From: Chryseobacterium populi
GTDB lineage: Bacteria; Bacteroidota; Bacteroidia; Flavobacteriales; Weeksellaceae
Assembly (NCBI RefSeq): GCF_000282115.1
Contig: NZ_AKJY01000014.1
Coordinates: 124,001 to 188,000, forward strand
DNA length: 64,000 nucleotides
Direction: 5' to 3'
Below the pieces are notes generated by a model that was given only the letters and a program-made list of their open reading frames with translations, had not been told where the DNA came from and ran no database searches. A program made the position numbers and the translations under genes. Positions 50,020-58,491 of this stretch are shown here, piece by piece (position 1 is the first letter of the stretch; each line of letters begins with the position of its first letter).

Positions 50020-50487
50020 ATGAATAAGCTGTTTGTTTTGCTTTTTGCAATCATCATGAGTTGTACATCCACACCCTCACAATCCTCCCGAAATGCCGGA
50101 AGTAGCGGTGATATTCTTGCGTCTGAACCTCAGGGAGGAACAGAGACAGCCGGATTTACCATAATAAAAGATGAAGCAGAGCTTCAAAAAATAATCAAAG
50201 GAAACTCCGGACTGATAGATTTGGGTAAAGATACACCACCTGTTAACTATCCTCCATTTCCAGAAAATAAAAAAGTAATTTTATATAATCTCGGAACGTT
50301 CAGATCCGGAAATCATGCAATCACTCAAATTAAAAGTCTTTCAGTAAAAGACAATGTGCTGTATGTAGAAGTTCCCCTGAAGGAATCCGGAGGAATGGAA
50401 ATACAGGTAATATCACAGCCATGGCTGATCTTTACAGCTCCTTCAGACTATCAGTTCAATTCAGTAGAATTAAAATATTCAAAATAA
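50020..50487 (+). CDS. PrcB-like lipoprotein
   Basis: A 155-residue lipoprotein with a lipobox ending FAIIMSC (Cys15). The C-terminal part (about 75-155), with KVILYNLGTFRSGNHAITQI and DNVLYVEVPL, resembles the PrcB_C domain found in protease-complex subunits. Start is ATG at 50020. An in-frame TTG further upstream gives a tail that does not match a signal peptide. It lies 23 bases after the HAD gene and one base before the cysteine desulfurase gene, so it may be co-transcribed. Function unknown. Confidence 0.7.
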   Translation: MNKLFVLLFAIIMSCTSTPSQSSRNAGSSGDILASEPQGGTETAGFTIIKDEAELQKIIKGNSGLIDLGKDTPPVNYPPFPENKKVILYNLGTFRSGNHAITQIKSLSVKDNVLYVEVPLKESGGMEIQVISQPWLIFTAPSDYQFNSVELKYSK

Positions 50488-50488
50488 A

Positions 50489-51661
50489 ATGGATAAAGTA
50501 TATTTAGATAATGCGGCAACAACACCTCTTTCAGAAGAAGTAATTGATGCAATGGTAGGTACCATGAAAATGAATTTCGGGAATCCTTCTTCCACACACA
50601 GCTTCGGGCAGGAAGCTAAAATTCTTATTGAAAATGTAAGAAGACAGGTTGCTGATTATCTTCACGTTACTCCTGCTGAAATTATTTTTACTTCTTGCGG
50701 AACAGAATCTAATAACATGATTATTAAATCCAGTGTAGAGCATCTTGGAGTAGAAAGAATCATCAGTTCTCCCCTGGAGCACAAATGTGTTTCCGAAAGT
50801 ATCCTGGATATGAAAGCCAGAAAAGGAGTGGAAGTGGTTTATATACGTCCCAATGAAAAAGGGGATATTGACCTTAATAAACTTGAAGAGCTTTTAAAAG
50901 CTTCAGATAAAAAAACTTTGGTGAGCCTAATGCATGCCAATAATGAAATCGGAAATATTGTAGACATTAAGAAGATTGCAGAATTATGCAAAGCCCACAA
51001 TGCTCTTTTCCATTCGGATACAGTGCAGACCATGGCCCATATGAATCTTGACTTTTCTGATATCCGTGTAGATTTCGCTTCCTGTAGTGCCCATAAATTC
51101 CATGGTCCGAAAGGAGTAGGTTTTGCTTTCATCAGAAAGTCTACAGGTCTGAAAGGGATTATTACCGGCGGACCTCAGGAAAGAAGCCTTAGAGCAGGAA
51201 CCGAAAATGTGGCCGGGATTGTTGGTTTGGGGAAAGCATTGGAACTTTCTCTTGATCATATGGCAGATTATGCCCGTCATATACAGGAAATTAAAGACTA
51301 TGCAATCGAAAGATTATCCGCAGAAATTTCTGGGATTAAGTTCAATGGAAGAAGTGCTGAGAAAGAAAGCCTTTATACGGTGTTAAGTGCTTTATTACCC
51401 TATAAAAACCCTTTGATAGGGTTGCAGCTTGATATGAAAGGAATTGCCATTTCTCAGGGAAGTGCATGCTCTTCGGGAGCTTCAAAACCTTCTATGGTCA
51501 TGATGATGGTTTTATCTGAAGATGAAATGGATCACTGTACCCCATTACGTATTTCGTTCAGCCACATGACTGCTAAAGCAGATATTGATGCTTTAGTCAA
51601 TGCGTTGAAGGAGATTTCGGCAGATTTCGTTATAGAAAAAACAAATGTTGAGCATAGATAG
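50489..51661 (+). CDS. Cysteine desulfurase (NifS/IscS-type)
   Basis: A 390-residue PLP enzyme that turns cysteine into alanine and a protein-bound persulfide for Fe-S cluster or tRNA thiolation pathways. PLP-binding Lys203 is in SCSAHKFHGPKGVGF, and the catalytic Cys327 is in SQGSACSSGA. The N-terminal VYLDNAATTPL is typical. The short Cys loop makes it a class I enzyme. No iscU or suf genes sit beside it, so its acceptor is not visible. Its start lies one base after the PrcB-like gene. Confidence 0.93.
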   Translation: MDKVYLDNAATTPLSEEVIDAMVGTMKMNFGNPSSTHSFGQEAKILIENVRRQVADYLHVTPAEIIFTSCGTESNNMIIKSSVEHLGVERIISSPLEHKCVSESILDMKARKGVEVVYIRPNEKGDIDLNKLEELLKASDKKTLVSLMHANNEIGNIVDIKKIAELCKAHNALFHSDTVQTMAHMNLDFSDIRVDFASCSAHKFHGPKGVGFAFIRKSTGLKGIITGGPQERSLRAGTENVAGIVGLGKALELSLDHMADYARHIQEIKDYAIERLSAEISGIKFNGRSAEKESLYTVLSALLPYKNPLIGLQLDMKGIAISQGSACSSGASKPSMVMMMVLSEDEMDHCTPLRISFSHMTAKADIDALVNALKEISADFVIEKTNVEHR

Positions 51662-51745
51662 GCTTATTACTGAAAAGTAGTAATTTTGAACATTCAATTA
51701 AGGGTTGAAAATAAAAAGAATATTAATTAATAAAAAAAATAGAAA

Positions 51746-52063
51746 ATGGCTTTAGAAATTACGGATAGCTCATTTCAGGACACGGTTTTAAAATCTGATA
51801 AACCTGTATTGGTAGACTTTTGGGCAGTATGGTGCGGACCTTGTAGAACATTAGGACCAATCATCGAAGAGGTTGCTTCAGATTTTGAAGGAAAAGCTTT
51901 GGTAGGAAAAGTTGACGTAGACAACAACCAGGAGATTTCTATGCAGTATGGAATCAGAAATATCCCTACTGTTCTTATTTTCAAGAATGGGGAAGTGGTT
52001 GACAAATTAGTTGGTGTAGCTCCAAAAGAAGTGATTGCTGAGAAATTAAGCGCTCACTTATAA
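51746..52063 (+). CDS. trxA: Thioredoxin
   Basis: A 105-residue thioredoxin with active site WCGPC (29-33), the conserved Asp in VDFWAVW, and the cis-Pro in RNIPTVLIF. It reduces disulfides in the cytosol. Full length, no signal peptide. It is monocistronic, 84 bases after the cysteine desulfurase gene, and ends before a hairpin terminator. Confidence 0.96.
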   Translation: MALEITDSSFQDTVLKSDKPVLVDFWAVWCGPCRTLGPIIEEVASDFEGKALVGKVDVDNNQEISMQYGIRNIPTVLIFKNGEVVDKLVGVAPKEVIAEKLSAHL

Positions 52064-52080
52064 AAAAATAAGTTTGATAA

Positions 52081-52112
52081 TGAATGCCTTCCAGCTTTGG
52101 GAGGCATTTTTT
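52081..52112 (+). terminator. Terminator after trxA
   Basis: AATGCCT and AGGCATT form the stem, followed by a run of T. Confidence 0.85.
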
Positions 52113-52122
52113 TAGAAAATAA

Positions 52123-52153
52123 TTTGCAGGGAATTAAAAAAGGTGTAATTTTG
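52123..52153 (+). promoter_or_regulatory. Promoter of tRNA-Asp
   Basis: -33 TTTG (52123-52126) and -7 TAATTTTG (52146-52153), 19 bases apart, lie 36 bases before the tRNA. Confidence 0.75.
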
Positions 52154-52189
52154 CAAACACAAAAAAGAAACGAGTTCTTTAACAAATTT

Positions 52190-52263
52190 GATCCGGTAGT
52201 TCAGTTGGTTAGAATGCCGCCCTGTCACGGCGGAGGTCGCGGGTTCGAGTCCCGTCCGGATCG
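52190..52263 (+). tRNA. tRNA-Asp (anticodon GTC); likely integration site
   Basis: A 74-base cloverleaf: acceptor GATCCGG with CCGGATC, anticodon stem-loop CCGCCCTGTCACGGCGG, T-arm GGGTTCGAGTCCC. CCA is not encoded. A tyrosine integrase gene starts 270 bases downstream, so the 3' end of this tRNA is the probable attachment site of the element that follows. Confidence 0.97.
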
Positions 52264-52532
52264 CAAACAAGCATTAGACTAACTCTATTACATGCTTTAA
52301 AAGCTTTAAAGTCTGCAATTTTTTAAAATTGCAGACTTTTTCTTTTTACGGCAGATTGCTATTTTTTACAATAATGCTCATAATCTTCTGGCAATTTCGT
52401 GGCAATTAAAAAAAACTAAAAAAAAATGCCATAGAATTGATTTAAGTATCTGATTTTCAACATGTAAAACGCCTATACGACTTGCGTCGGGATGACTTTA
52501 GTTCGACATTTATTAATTAAAAATCTAAAACA
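52264..52532. other. Left attachment region between tRNA-Asp and the integrase gene
   Basis: Contains a strong hairpin at 52306-52343 (AAAGTCTGCAATTTT with AAAATTGCAGACTTT), which probably terminates the tRNA transcript, and a smaller GTCG...CGAC palindrome near 52487-52505. No gene is seen. It should contain the left junction (attL) of the element, but the core cannot be fixed without the right end. Confidence 0.5.
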
Positions 52533-53927
52533 ATGTTAGAACAAAGTTATGGACTTACTTTTTTTTTAAAGAGTCCACAAAAGAAATCAATTCGAAACAG
52601 GTATGTTTATATGAGAGTAACCGTTGATGGTATTCCAAGAGAAACATCAACAAAACGAAAATGGGATGTCCACAGATGGGATCAGAATTTTGAAAGGGCA
52701 ACAGGTACGAAAGAAGATGCGAGAGCCCTTAATTATTTTTTAGACTCATTAGTCAACAGAATCAATATTTATAAGACTGAACTAATCAATTTAGACCGGA
52801 CCATTACGGCTTCCAATATTATAGGTTTTATAAAGGGAGAAACTTTATCTAAAAATAAAGTAATTGAGGAGTTTCAAAAGCATAACGAAGAGATGTATGC
52901 ATTGATTCCCGATGAATATGCGATTGGAACGTACAAACGTTTTGTGATTGCGCTGTCTCATGTGCGGGAGTTTATTCATTACAAGTTTAATAAAGATGAT
53001 CTTGAATTTCGTGAACTCAACTACGAGTTTGTTAAGGACTATGAATTCTTCCTAAAGACCGTTAAGAAATGTGCAAATAATACGGCACTAAAATATATCA
53101 CACAATTCAAAAAAATTGTTCTTGGTGCGGTAGCAAAAGAAATTATTCCTAAAGACCCCTTTGCGCTGTTCAAGGGTAAAAAAACAAAGCAAAAAAAACA
53201 GCCGTTATCCCGAGGTGAACTTGATCGTTTAGAAAATAAGCAATTCTCAACCGATCGGCTTTCTGTGGTACGAGATATATTTGTGTTTCAATGTTACACA
53301 GGTCTGGCTTACATTGATGTATACCAATTGAAAAAGGAAGATATAAAAGATGGCTTAGATGGTAAGCCCTGGATTATGAGCAGTAGGCAAAAAACTCAAA
53401 AATCTGGATCGAATATAGACGTACCACTATTACCTAAAGCACTGGAAATTATTGATAAATATAAGGATAGCCCTATCTGCGCTTCAAGGGGCAGTGTTTT
53501 GCCCGTGAAATCCAACCAGAAAATGAACGAGTACCTTAAAGAGATTGGAGTCTTGTGTGGCATCACCAGCTCTCTTAATACACATAAGGCCAGACGTACG
53601 TTTGCCAGTACTGTAACCTTAAGTAATGGAGTTTCCATTAACGTAGTAAAAGAAATGTTGGGACACCACTCTATAAAACAAACTGAGGAATACGCGATTA
53701 CAGAGTTGGAAACTGTGAGTAAGGAAATGAAAGAATTACGTCAAAAGTTGACTGGTGATACCAAAACGGAAAACCCTGAGAGTATCGAAAGACAATTGCA
53801 GAATCTTGAGAATGACTTGAACGAATTGAAAAGCAAAAAGCTATATGTAGGTCCAGATGGCGTTTTATCTAAAATCGCTAAACTGCAAGAATCAATCAAT
53901 GAATTGAAAGAGCAAATGGGTGGATGA
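52533..53927 (+). CDS. int: Tyrosine site-specific integrase of the element
   Basis: A 464-residue tyrosine recombinase with an N-terminal arm-type DNA-binding part (about 1-100), a core-binding region (about 110-215), a catalytic domain (about 225-405) and a charged coiled-coil tail. Catalytic residues are visible as KTQKSG (Lys), HKARRTF (His-x-x-Arg), LGHHSIK (His) and the nucleophile Tyr in TEEYAI. The first catalytic Arg box reads CYTGLAYIDV instead of TGLR, a substitution common in Bacteroidota conjugative-transposon integrases. It should insert the element at tRNA-Asp. Confidence 0.93.
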   Translation: MLEQSYGLTFFLKSPQKKSIRNRYVYMRVTVDGIPRETSTKRKWDVHRWDQNFERATGTKEDARALNYFLDSLVNRINIYKTELINLDRTITASNIIGFIKGETLSKNKVIEEFQKHNEEMYALIPDEYAIGTYKRFVIALSHVREFIHYKFNKDDLEFRELNYEFVKDYEFFLKTVKKCANNTALKYITQFKKIVLGAVAKEIIPKDPFALFKGKKTKQKKQPLSRGELDRLENKQFSTDRLSVVRDIFVFQCYTGLAYIDVYQLKKEDIKDGLDGKPWIMSSRQKTQKSGSNIDVPLLPKALEIIDKYKDSPICASRGSVLPVKSNQKMNEYLKEIGVLCGITSSLNTHKARRTFASTVTLSNGVSINVVKEMLGHHSIKQTEEYAITELETVSKEMKELRQKLTGDTKTENPESIERQLQNLENDLNELKSKKLYVGPDGVLSKIAKLQESINELKEQMGG

Positions 53928-53990
53928 TTGTAAGTAACTGAATTGAAATGAAAGGTGGCTTTGATCGGATATCAAAGCCACCTTTTTTTG

Positions 53991-54293
53991 CTATAAAAAT
54001 GTAAGTGTTAGAAATTCAACCGTGCTGCGGTAACCGGGATGATAGGAAGGTGTATATTTTACATAACCCATATCCTGTATCTGCTTAAAATATTTATGAT
54101 AAGTCATGAGGTTATTAATATGTGATACCGCCATCAGCCTACTCCTGCTTACGTGTATTACTTTGGTTTCGTTCTGGATGTACGCAATTTGTGCTAACCC
54201 CGCGAGCAGTGCCAGATGCCACACATTCAATCTATGATCGGAAGAAACCTCCTTCAAAAAATTGAGCCAAAGGTTTTCATTATTTCTTGTCAT
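53991..54293 (-). CDS. Small conserved element protein, 100 residues
   Basis: A 100-residue protein ending in YRSTVEFLTLTFL. A helix-turn-helix-like middle (VSRSRLMAVSHINNLMTYHKY) suggests replication-control or excision-type DNA binding. Similar small genes sit next to integrases in this type of element, but I do not recognise a named family. Its ATG at 54293 lies inside the end of the upstream helix-turn-helix gene (14-base overlap), so translation is coupled. An alternative TTG start is six bases further upstream. Confidence 0.6.
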   Translation of the reverse strand: MTRNNENLWLNFLKEVSSDHRLNVWHLALLAGLAQIAYIQNETKVIHVSRSRLMAVSHINNLMTYHKYFKQIQDMGYVKYTPSYHPGYRSTVEFLTLTFL

Positions 54294-54564
54294 CGCCAAA
54301 AAGTTTCATTATATCAGTTCTGTTGTAGTAGTATGATCCCATTACTTTTCTGTAACGGACTTTTCCCGAAATCCTCAGATTTTGTACCGATGCTGGTGAA
54401 ATGTTTAAAAGGGCACGGATCGATTTGCTTCTCAGCCATTCGGCTTCTTTTTCCAGTTGATTATTCTGCCCACCTTTAGCTGAATGTTGATCTAATAGCA
54501 CTCCAATATCATTTAGCAATTGCATTCTAAATTGTCGTAAATCGTCTTTTGTAATTTGTTCCAT
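54280..54564 (-). CDS. Helix-turn-helix (excisionase-like) protein
   Basis: A 94-residue basic protein with a MerR/excisionase-like DNA-binding core (about residues 43-88): LRSKSIRALLNISPASVQNL then GKVRYRKVMGSYYYNRTDIM. Such proteins help an integrase excise its element or regulate its transfer genes. It overlaps the downstream gene by 14 bases. The 54565-54889 region upstream is AT-rich and has one short palindrome around TGTCCTTCTTTGTCC but no other gene. The next gene is divergent. Confidence 0.75.
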   Translation of the reverse strand: MEQITKDDLRQFRMQLLNDIGVLLDQHSAKGGQNNQLEKEAEWLRSKSIRALLNISPASVQNLRISGKVRYRKVMGSYYYNRTDIMKLFGDDKK

Positions 54565-54865
54565 TTCTTTTTGTATTTAATGAAATAAAAGTAGAAGTAA
54601 GAAAGGAACGAAATTGTATTTGTCCTTCTTTGTCCGGGAAAGGACGTGCTTGACGCTGGATTAAATCTAGGCTACTATAGAACTGTACAAAACCATTAGT
54701 TTTTTACGAAGATTGTTTTTTACCTTAGGCTTCCATGTGGAATTTTTTTATTATTTCTCATGCCAATGCATCTCGGGCGTATTATTCTTTGTATGATTGG
54801 CGTACAGGGAAATAAATACTGTCACTGTTTTTAGGAATAGTATGTTATATAATTAAGAGTGTAGT

Positions 54866-54897
54866 ATTGATTGTCAGTTAATTTATTAGTATTTTTG
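54866..54897 (+). promoter_or_regulatory. Promoter of the AraC-family gene
   Basis: ATTG (54866-54869, three of four bases of the -33 box) and the -7 TATTTTTG (54890-54897) are 20 bases apart. The ATG at 54974 follows after a leader of about 70 bases. Confidence 0.55.
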
Positions 54898-54973
54898 AAA
54901 TATGGCTTAGATTATATATTCCGAGCCCAGTGTGTTCTTCGCTAAAGAAATAATTTAAAGAGTCATATAGATA

Positions 54974-56158
54974 ATGATTAGCGAAATTGGCGTTTTTGAT
55001 ATAGTCATTATTGTGGGGGCCATCCAGGGAGCAGTGGGGGCGGGTATTGTTGGAACTTATCCTTCCAACTCTCCTGATAAGAAATTATTGTCTGCTATAT
55101 TAATTGCCCTGTCATTGTTAAATTTCAAAATCATAATACCTATTATTGGTTTCAAAGAACATCCTGCATTGCAATATTTTCCGTTGGCAATAGATACACT
55201 GATTCAACCTCTGATTTATTTATACACCTGTTCATTGACTGAAAAGAATTTTGCATTTAACGAAAGGAAACTATGGTATTTTTTGCCCGTGGTTTTATTC
55301 CAGTTCCATGCTATTGTAGTATATGTAATGACTGTTATGGAGATTGATTTTCATATAAAGTATGTCATTGCAGAGCGGTACTTGTTCTATAATACCGTTA
55401 AATTGATTGAAGATATTGCGGCGCTTTTTTCTGCAGCAATTTATTGGTATCTGAGTTTCAAAAAAACAGCCAGTTATCGTGAATGGCTGTTTATGAGCCA
55501 ATCTTCCACCCAATATTCCGAACTGACCTGGCTCAGAAACCTTCTTATTGGTACAGGTATATTGGGCGCCGTATTGTTTTTATCTTCAGTGCCAGTAACT
55601 TTACTGGGGCTTGCTGACTCTTTTGCTTATGTCAAAGTTTTTTATAGCTATCTTACTATTCTTATATACTTTCTCACCTTTCGGGGGTATCAGATGCTAT
55701 TGATTTCTGATGTACAGGTGTTACCACTATCTGGAGGAACTTCTTCGAACCATATAGCGGTCATTGATTACTCTGATGCCGCTGAAGAAATATCCGGTTT
55801 CGACGAGGATTTTTCGCTGATTCAATCTGCACTAATGGAGATCATGGAAAAGCAGCAACTCTTTATGGAACCGGAACTAAGCTTAAAGGAAATATCAAAA
55901 ATAATTGGTTTCCCGGCTGGGCAGGTTTCTGCGGCTATCAATGCCGGATTTGGTAAAAATTTTCGCACCTGGGTGAACAGTTACCGGGTAGAAGAGGTAA
56001 AAAAGAGACTCGATGATCCCCGGTACAAGCATCTCAATCTTACTGGTATTGCTTTTGATTGCGGGTTTAATTCGGAAGCTAGTTTTTACCGGATCTTTAG
56101 ACAATATACAGGCTATTCTCCTAAATCTTTTATGCAGTCAATACAACAAGGGGATTAA
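54974..56158 (+). CDS. Membrane-anchored AraC-family transcriptional regulator
   Basis: A 394-residue protein. About seven hydrophobic helices fill residues 8-240 (for example IVIIVGAIQGAVGAGIVG and ILGAVLFLSSVPVTLLG). The C-terminal 100 residues are an AraC double helix-turn-helix (ISKIIGFPAGQVSAAINAGF and TGIAFDCGFNSEASFYRIFR). It would sense something in or through the membrane and regulate nearby DNA directly. Such membrane-bound AraC regulators are known in Bacteroidota. It is the first gene after the excision module and may control transfer of the element. Confidence 0.85.
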   Translation: MISEIGVFDIVIIVGAIQGAVGAGIVGTYPSNSPDKKLLSAILIALSLLNFKIIIPIIGFKEHPALQYFPLAIDTLIQPLIYLYTCSLTEKNFAFNERKLWYFLPVVLFQFHAIVVYVMTVMEIDFHIKYVIAERYLFYNTVKLIEDIAALFSAAIYWYLSFKKTASYREWLFMSQSSTQYSELTWLRNLLIGTGILGAVLFLSSVPVTLLGLADSFAYVKVFYSYLTILIYFLTFRGYQMLLISDVQVLPLSGGTSSNHIAVIDYSDAAEEISGFDEDFSLIQSALMEIMEKQQLFMEPELSLKEISKIIGFPAGQVSAAINAGFGKNFRTWVNSYRVEEVKKRLDDPRYKHLNLTGIAFDCGFNSEASFYRIFRQYTGYSPKSFMQSIQQGD

Positions 56159-56229
56159 AAGTTCGCTCAAAACATGTTTTGAGTGGGTTGACCTTTCGAG
56201 GTATTGTTTATTTGCACCAAACATTTACC

Positions 56230-56409
56230 ATGACATCAACATCAAAATTATTCATGCCTTACCATGCTGGTCATTTTCATGTGAGTGTAAACAAAATTCT
56301 CGCAGAAAAACCCGAAAATGCACTTCAAAATTTATGCAGGGGAAAATACTATTTCTATATCTACTTCATAGGGGATCATGTCACTGCTATTATCAATATT
56401 TTTAACTAA
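56230..56409 (+). CDS. Possible small protein of 59 residues
   Basis: An ATG-started frame of 59 codons, beginning MTSTSKLFMPYHAGHFHVSV and ending in TAIINIFN. A hydrophobic end and two His clusters are visible, but it matches nothing I know. It could be a fragment of a decayed gene, since more decayed coding sequence follows at 56596-56805. Confidence 0.25.
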   Translation: MTSTSKLFMPYHAGHFHVSVNKILAEKPENALQNLCRGKYYFYIYFIGDHVTAIINIFN

Positions 56410-56595
56410 CCATTGCATAGCAGTGAATTTGGGTATGGACCTTCTGTTAGCCTATGTAAACCTTTCGAAATCCGAATCCAAAGAAAGCTTTCTCTGATGG
56501 CTCAGTGAGTTCCTTTTTTCATTGTGGAAAACAATAGATCTACTCTTGATGATGCTTACCATAAGATATTTTTAAAGAGAATTAATGGGACATAG

Positions 56596-56805
56596 ACAGA
56601 AATTGACTGGTGCCATATAAATTACCCAGAAGAAGGAGATTTGAAGCGAAACCTGCCTGATCCTTTTGTGCTGACCCGAAGGAACATAAAAAATAATAAG
56701 GCATCCATACCAGATGCTGGAGCTTTGAGGCAGATCAAGGTTATTAAAAGCTGTGACAATGCCACTGTGGCAACCGATGTTTTTTGGAAACCCGGCAAAT
56801 ATTGA
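56596..56805 (+). pseudogene. Decayed coding remnant
   Basis: An open stretch of about 69 codons, without a start and bounded upstream by TAG, reads in protein-like fashion (DWCHINYPEEGDLKRNLPDP, then FVLTRRNIKNNKASIPDAGA) and ends at TGA. The surrounding frames are broken. It looks like the middle of a lost gene, not a small protein. I cannot name the ancestor. The rest of 56410-57009 has no intact gene. Confidence 0.4.
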
Positions 56806-57009
56806 TTTACTATTAGCGAATATCGAGTCACTATTTGTAAAACAAGTTATTGATCTGACATTAGCTTATGCCACAGCAAGATAGTGGAGCTATATGCATA
56901 ACCCTCAAAAGCCATAAAATAACAATAATTTGATATGTATTATTGATGTTCAAGTTCACGATTGGAAAAATGACCCCAATCGTTTGTCTAACCCAGTAAA
57001 CTATCCGCG

Positions 57010-57855
57010 ATGAAAACTTTTTTTAGAAACATATATCTTAGAATCAAAAAAGAAGAAGATAAAATTTCCCTCACACCCGAGCAGGTGGTGGTCGAATCTC
57101 GCAGAATGACCCTGCTTTTGAATGAATTGCTTCAAAAATTAAAGGAGCATGTTATCAAGTATGGTTTCGAAGATCCAGAGGATGAGATTGAATTTTTCCG
57201 AACGCTAAAGCCAATGGTTACCGGGAAACTTCTGTATTACAATAAGCTGTTCCGTATTGAGACGGGGCGGCCTATTGAAATGGGAAATGTCGGAAAGAAA
57301 TATTTTAAAAGTCGACTTTCAAAATTAGAAAGCTATTATACAAAGAATATATCGGTTTCTGATTTTTACCGATATTATCGATCCGGTCGATCAGATAAAG
57401 ACCGGAGCTATTTTGTGAGAGGGCAGATTGACCTACATGAAGGCTTACGAAGCCGGGTCTTTGAGACAGATATACGTTTTTCGACGTATTATGATTACGA
57501 AGTAGCCCGAATTATTGAGCGTGATCTTCTTTACGAATATCTTCATTTTCGCATTGAGGGTTTCCGGGAGCGGTCTGAAATGCCAGATTTGCGAAGTTTC
57601 GGCAAAGAGAAGATGCTATGGACGGAATCCAAGAATGCCTTAATAGAGCTTATTTACGCTCTCCATGTATCCGAATCCATAGGTTATGGTAAATTGGGTA
57701 TCCGCCAGATTACCTCGTTGTTTCAGATTTTATTTGATATTCAGTTAGGAGATGTACATCATGCATTCCACCGCATGAAGTACCGTCGTAATGAAAGTCC
57801 TTACCTGGACCGGCTGAAATCAAGTCTTGAATCTTATATGGCGCAGAATCCATAA
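57010..57855 (+). CDS. rteC: RteC-domain protein
   Basis: A 281-residue protein of the RteC family. In the Bacteroides conjugative transposon CTnDOT, RteC activates the excision operon. The family pattern is seen in LRSRVFETDIRFSTYYDYEV near residue 140 and the C-terminal DVHHAFHRMKYRRNESPYL. No membrane segment. It is the strongest marker that this region is a CTnDOT-like integrative element. The rteA/rteB two-component partners are not in the visible part. Confidence 0.9.
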   Translation: MKTFFRNIYLRIKKEEDKISLTPEQVVVESRRMTLLLNELLQKLKEHVIKYGFEDPEDEIEFFRTLKPMVTGKLLYYNKLFRIETGRPIEMGNVGKKYFKSRLSKLESYYTKNISVSDFYRYYRSGRSDKDRSYFVRGQIDLHEGLRSRVFETDIRFSTYYDYEVARIIERDLLYEYLHFRIEGFRERSEMPDLRSFGKEKMLWTESKNALIELIYALHVSESIGYGKLGIRQITSLFQILFDIQLGDVHHAFHRMKYRRNESPYLDRLKSSLESYMAQNP

Positions 57856-57883
57856 CCTGTGTCACTTTATCAAAATCGATATT

Positions 57884-58012
57884 TTATGATGATAGATATT
57901 TACCCATGTCCACCCATTGGCATTTGTCTGTTGTTATTCTGGCAATATACACCTCTAAACCTTTTAGCTTCTTAGATTCCCTGCCCTCCCTGGACTTTTT
58001 TTTTGCCTTCAT
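57884..58012 (-). CDS. Possible small basic protein of 42 residues
   Basis: A 42-codon minus-strand frame beginning MKAKKKSREGRESKKLKG and ending in WVDMGKYLSS. It is rich in Lys and Arg at the N-terminus, with one Cys near the end, as in small DNA-binding or ribosomal proteins. No promoter or conserved motif supports it, and it lies between two + strand genes. It is recorded as a possibility only. Confidence 0.25.
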   Translation of the reverse strand: MKAKKKSREGRESKKLKGLEVYIARITTDKCQWVDMGKYLSS

Positions 58013-58090
58013 AGTTTCTCGAAAGTCAATGGGTAGGAAATGGAGTAATAGTTATTGAGCTTTGTTACAATAACCTATAAACTCACGACC

Positions 58091-58390
58091 ATGAATATAG
58101 AAAGTATGGACAGAATAGAATTTGTAAACTGGATGAAGCGCATAATGGACAGGCTGGATATTTTGGGAGAAAGAATGAAAGCATCTGAAAATCACTATAA
58201 CGTTGTCGATGGGGATGAATTGTTAGATAATCAGGACGTGCTACAATTGCTCAAAATAAGCTCCCGCTCTCTTCAACGCTATCGGTCCAGTGGTAAACTT
58301 CCATACTATAGTATCCGTGGTAAACTCTATTATAAGTTATCGGATGTCCAGCAACTTATCCGGGAGAGCTATAATAATCCGAAGAAGTGA
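58091..58390 (+). CDS. Helix-turn-helix (MerR/excisionase-like) protein
   Basis: A 99-residue protein with an N-terminal acidic helix and a DNA-binding core (about 45-95) with DVLQLLKISSRSLQRYR and then LPYYSIRGKLYYKLSDVQQL. This is the helix-turn-helix-plus-wing of the excisionase-like proteins common in these elements. Start is the ATG at 58091, which gives MNIESMDRIEFVNWMKR. A TTG 36 bases upstream is in frame but less likely. It follows the RteC gene by about 235 bases and may be part of the same regulatory set. Confidence 0.78.
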   Translation: MNIESMDRIEFVNWMKRIMDRLDILGERMKASENHYNVVDGDELLDNQDVLQLLKISSRSLQRYRSSGKLPYYSIRGKLYYKLSDVQQLIRESYNNPKK

Positions 58391-58491
58391 TAAGTGTATG
58401 CTTCGGAAGCCACTGACAGACAAAAAGTTCCCATCGAGGACAACGTTATAGATTCTTCCTCTTATCCTGTTACATTCGGTACAAAAAGGAT

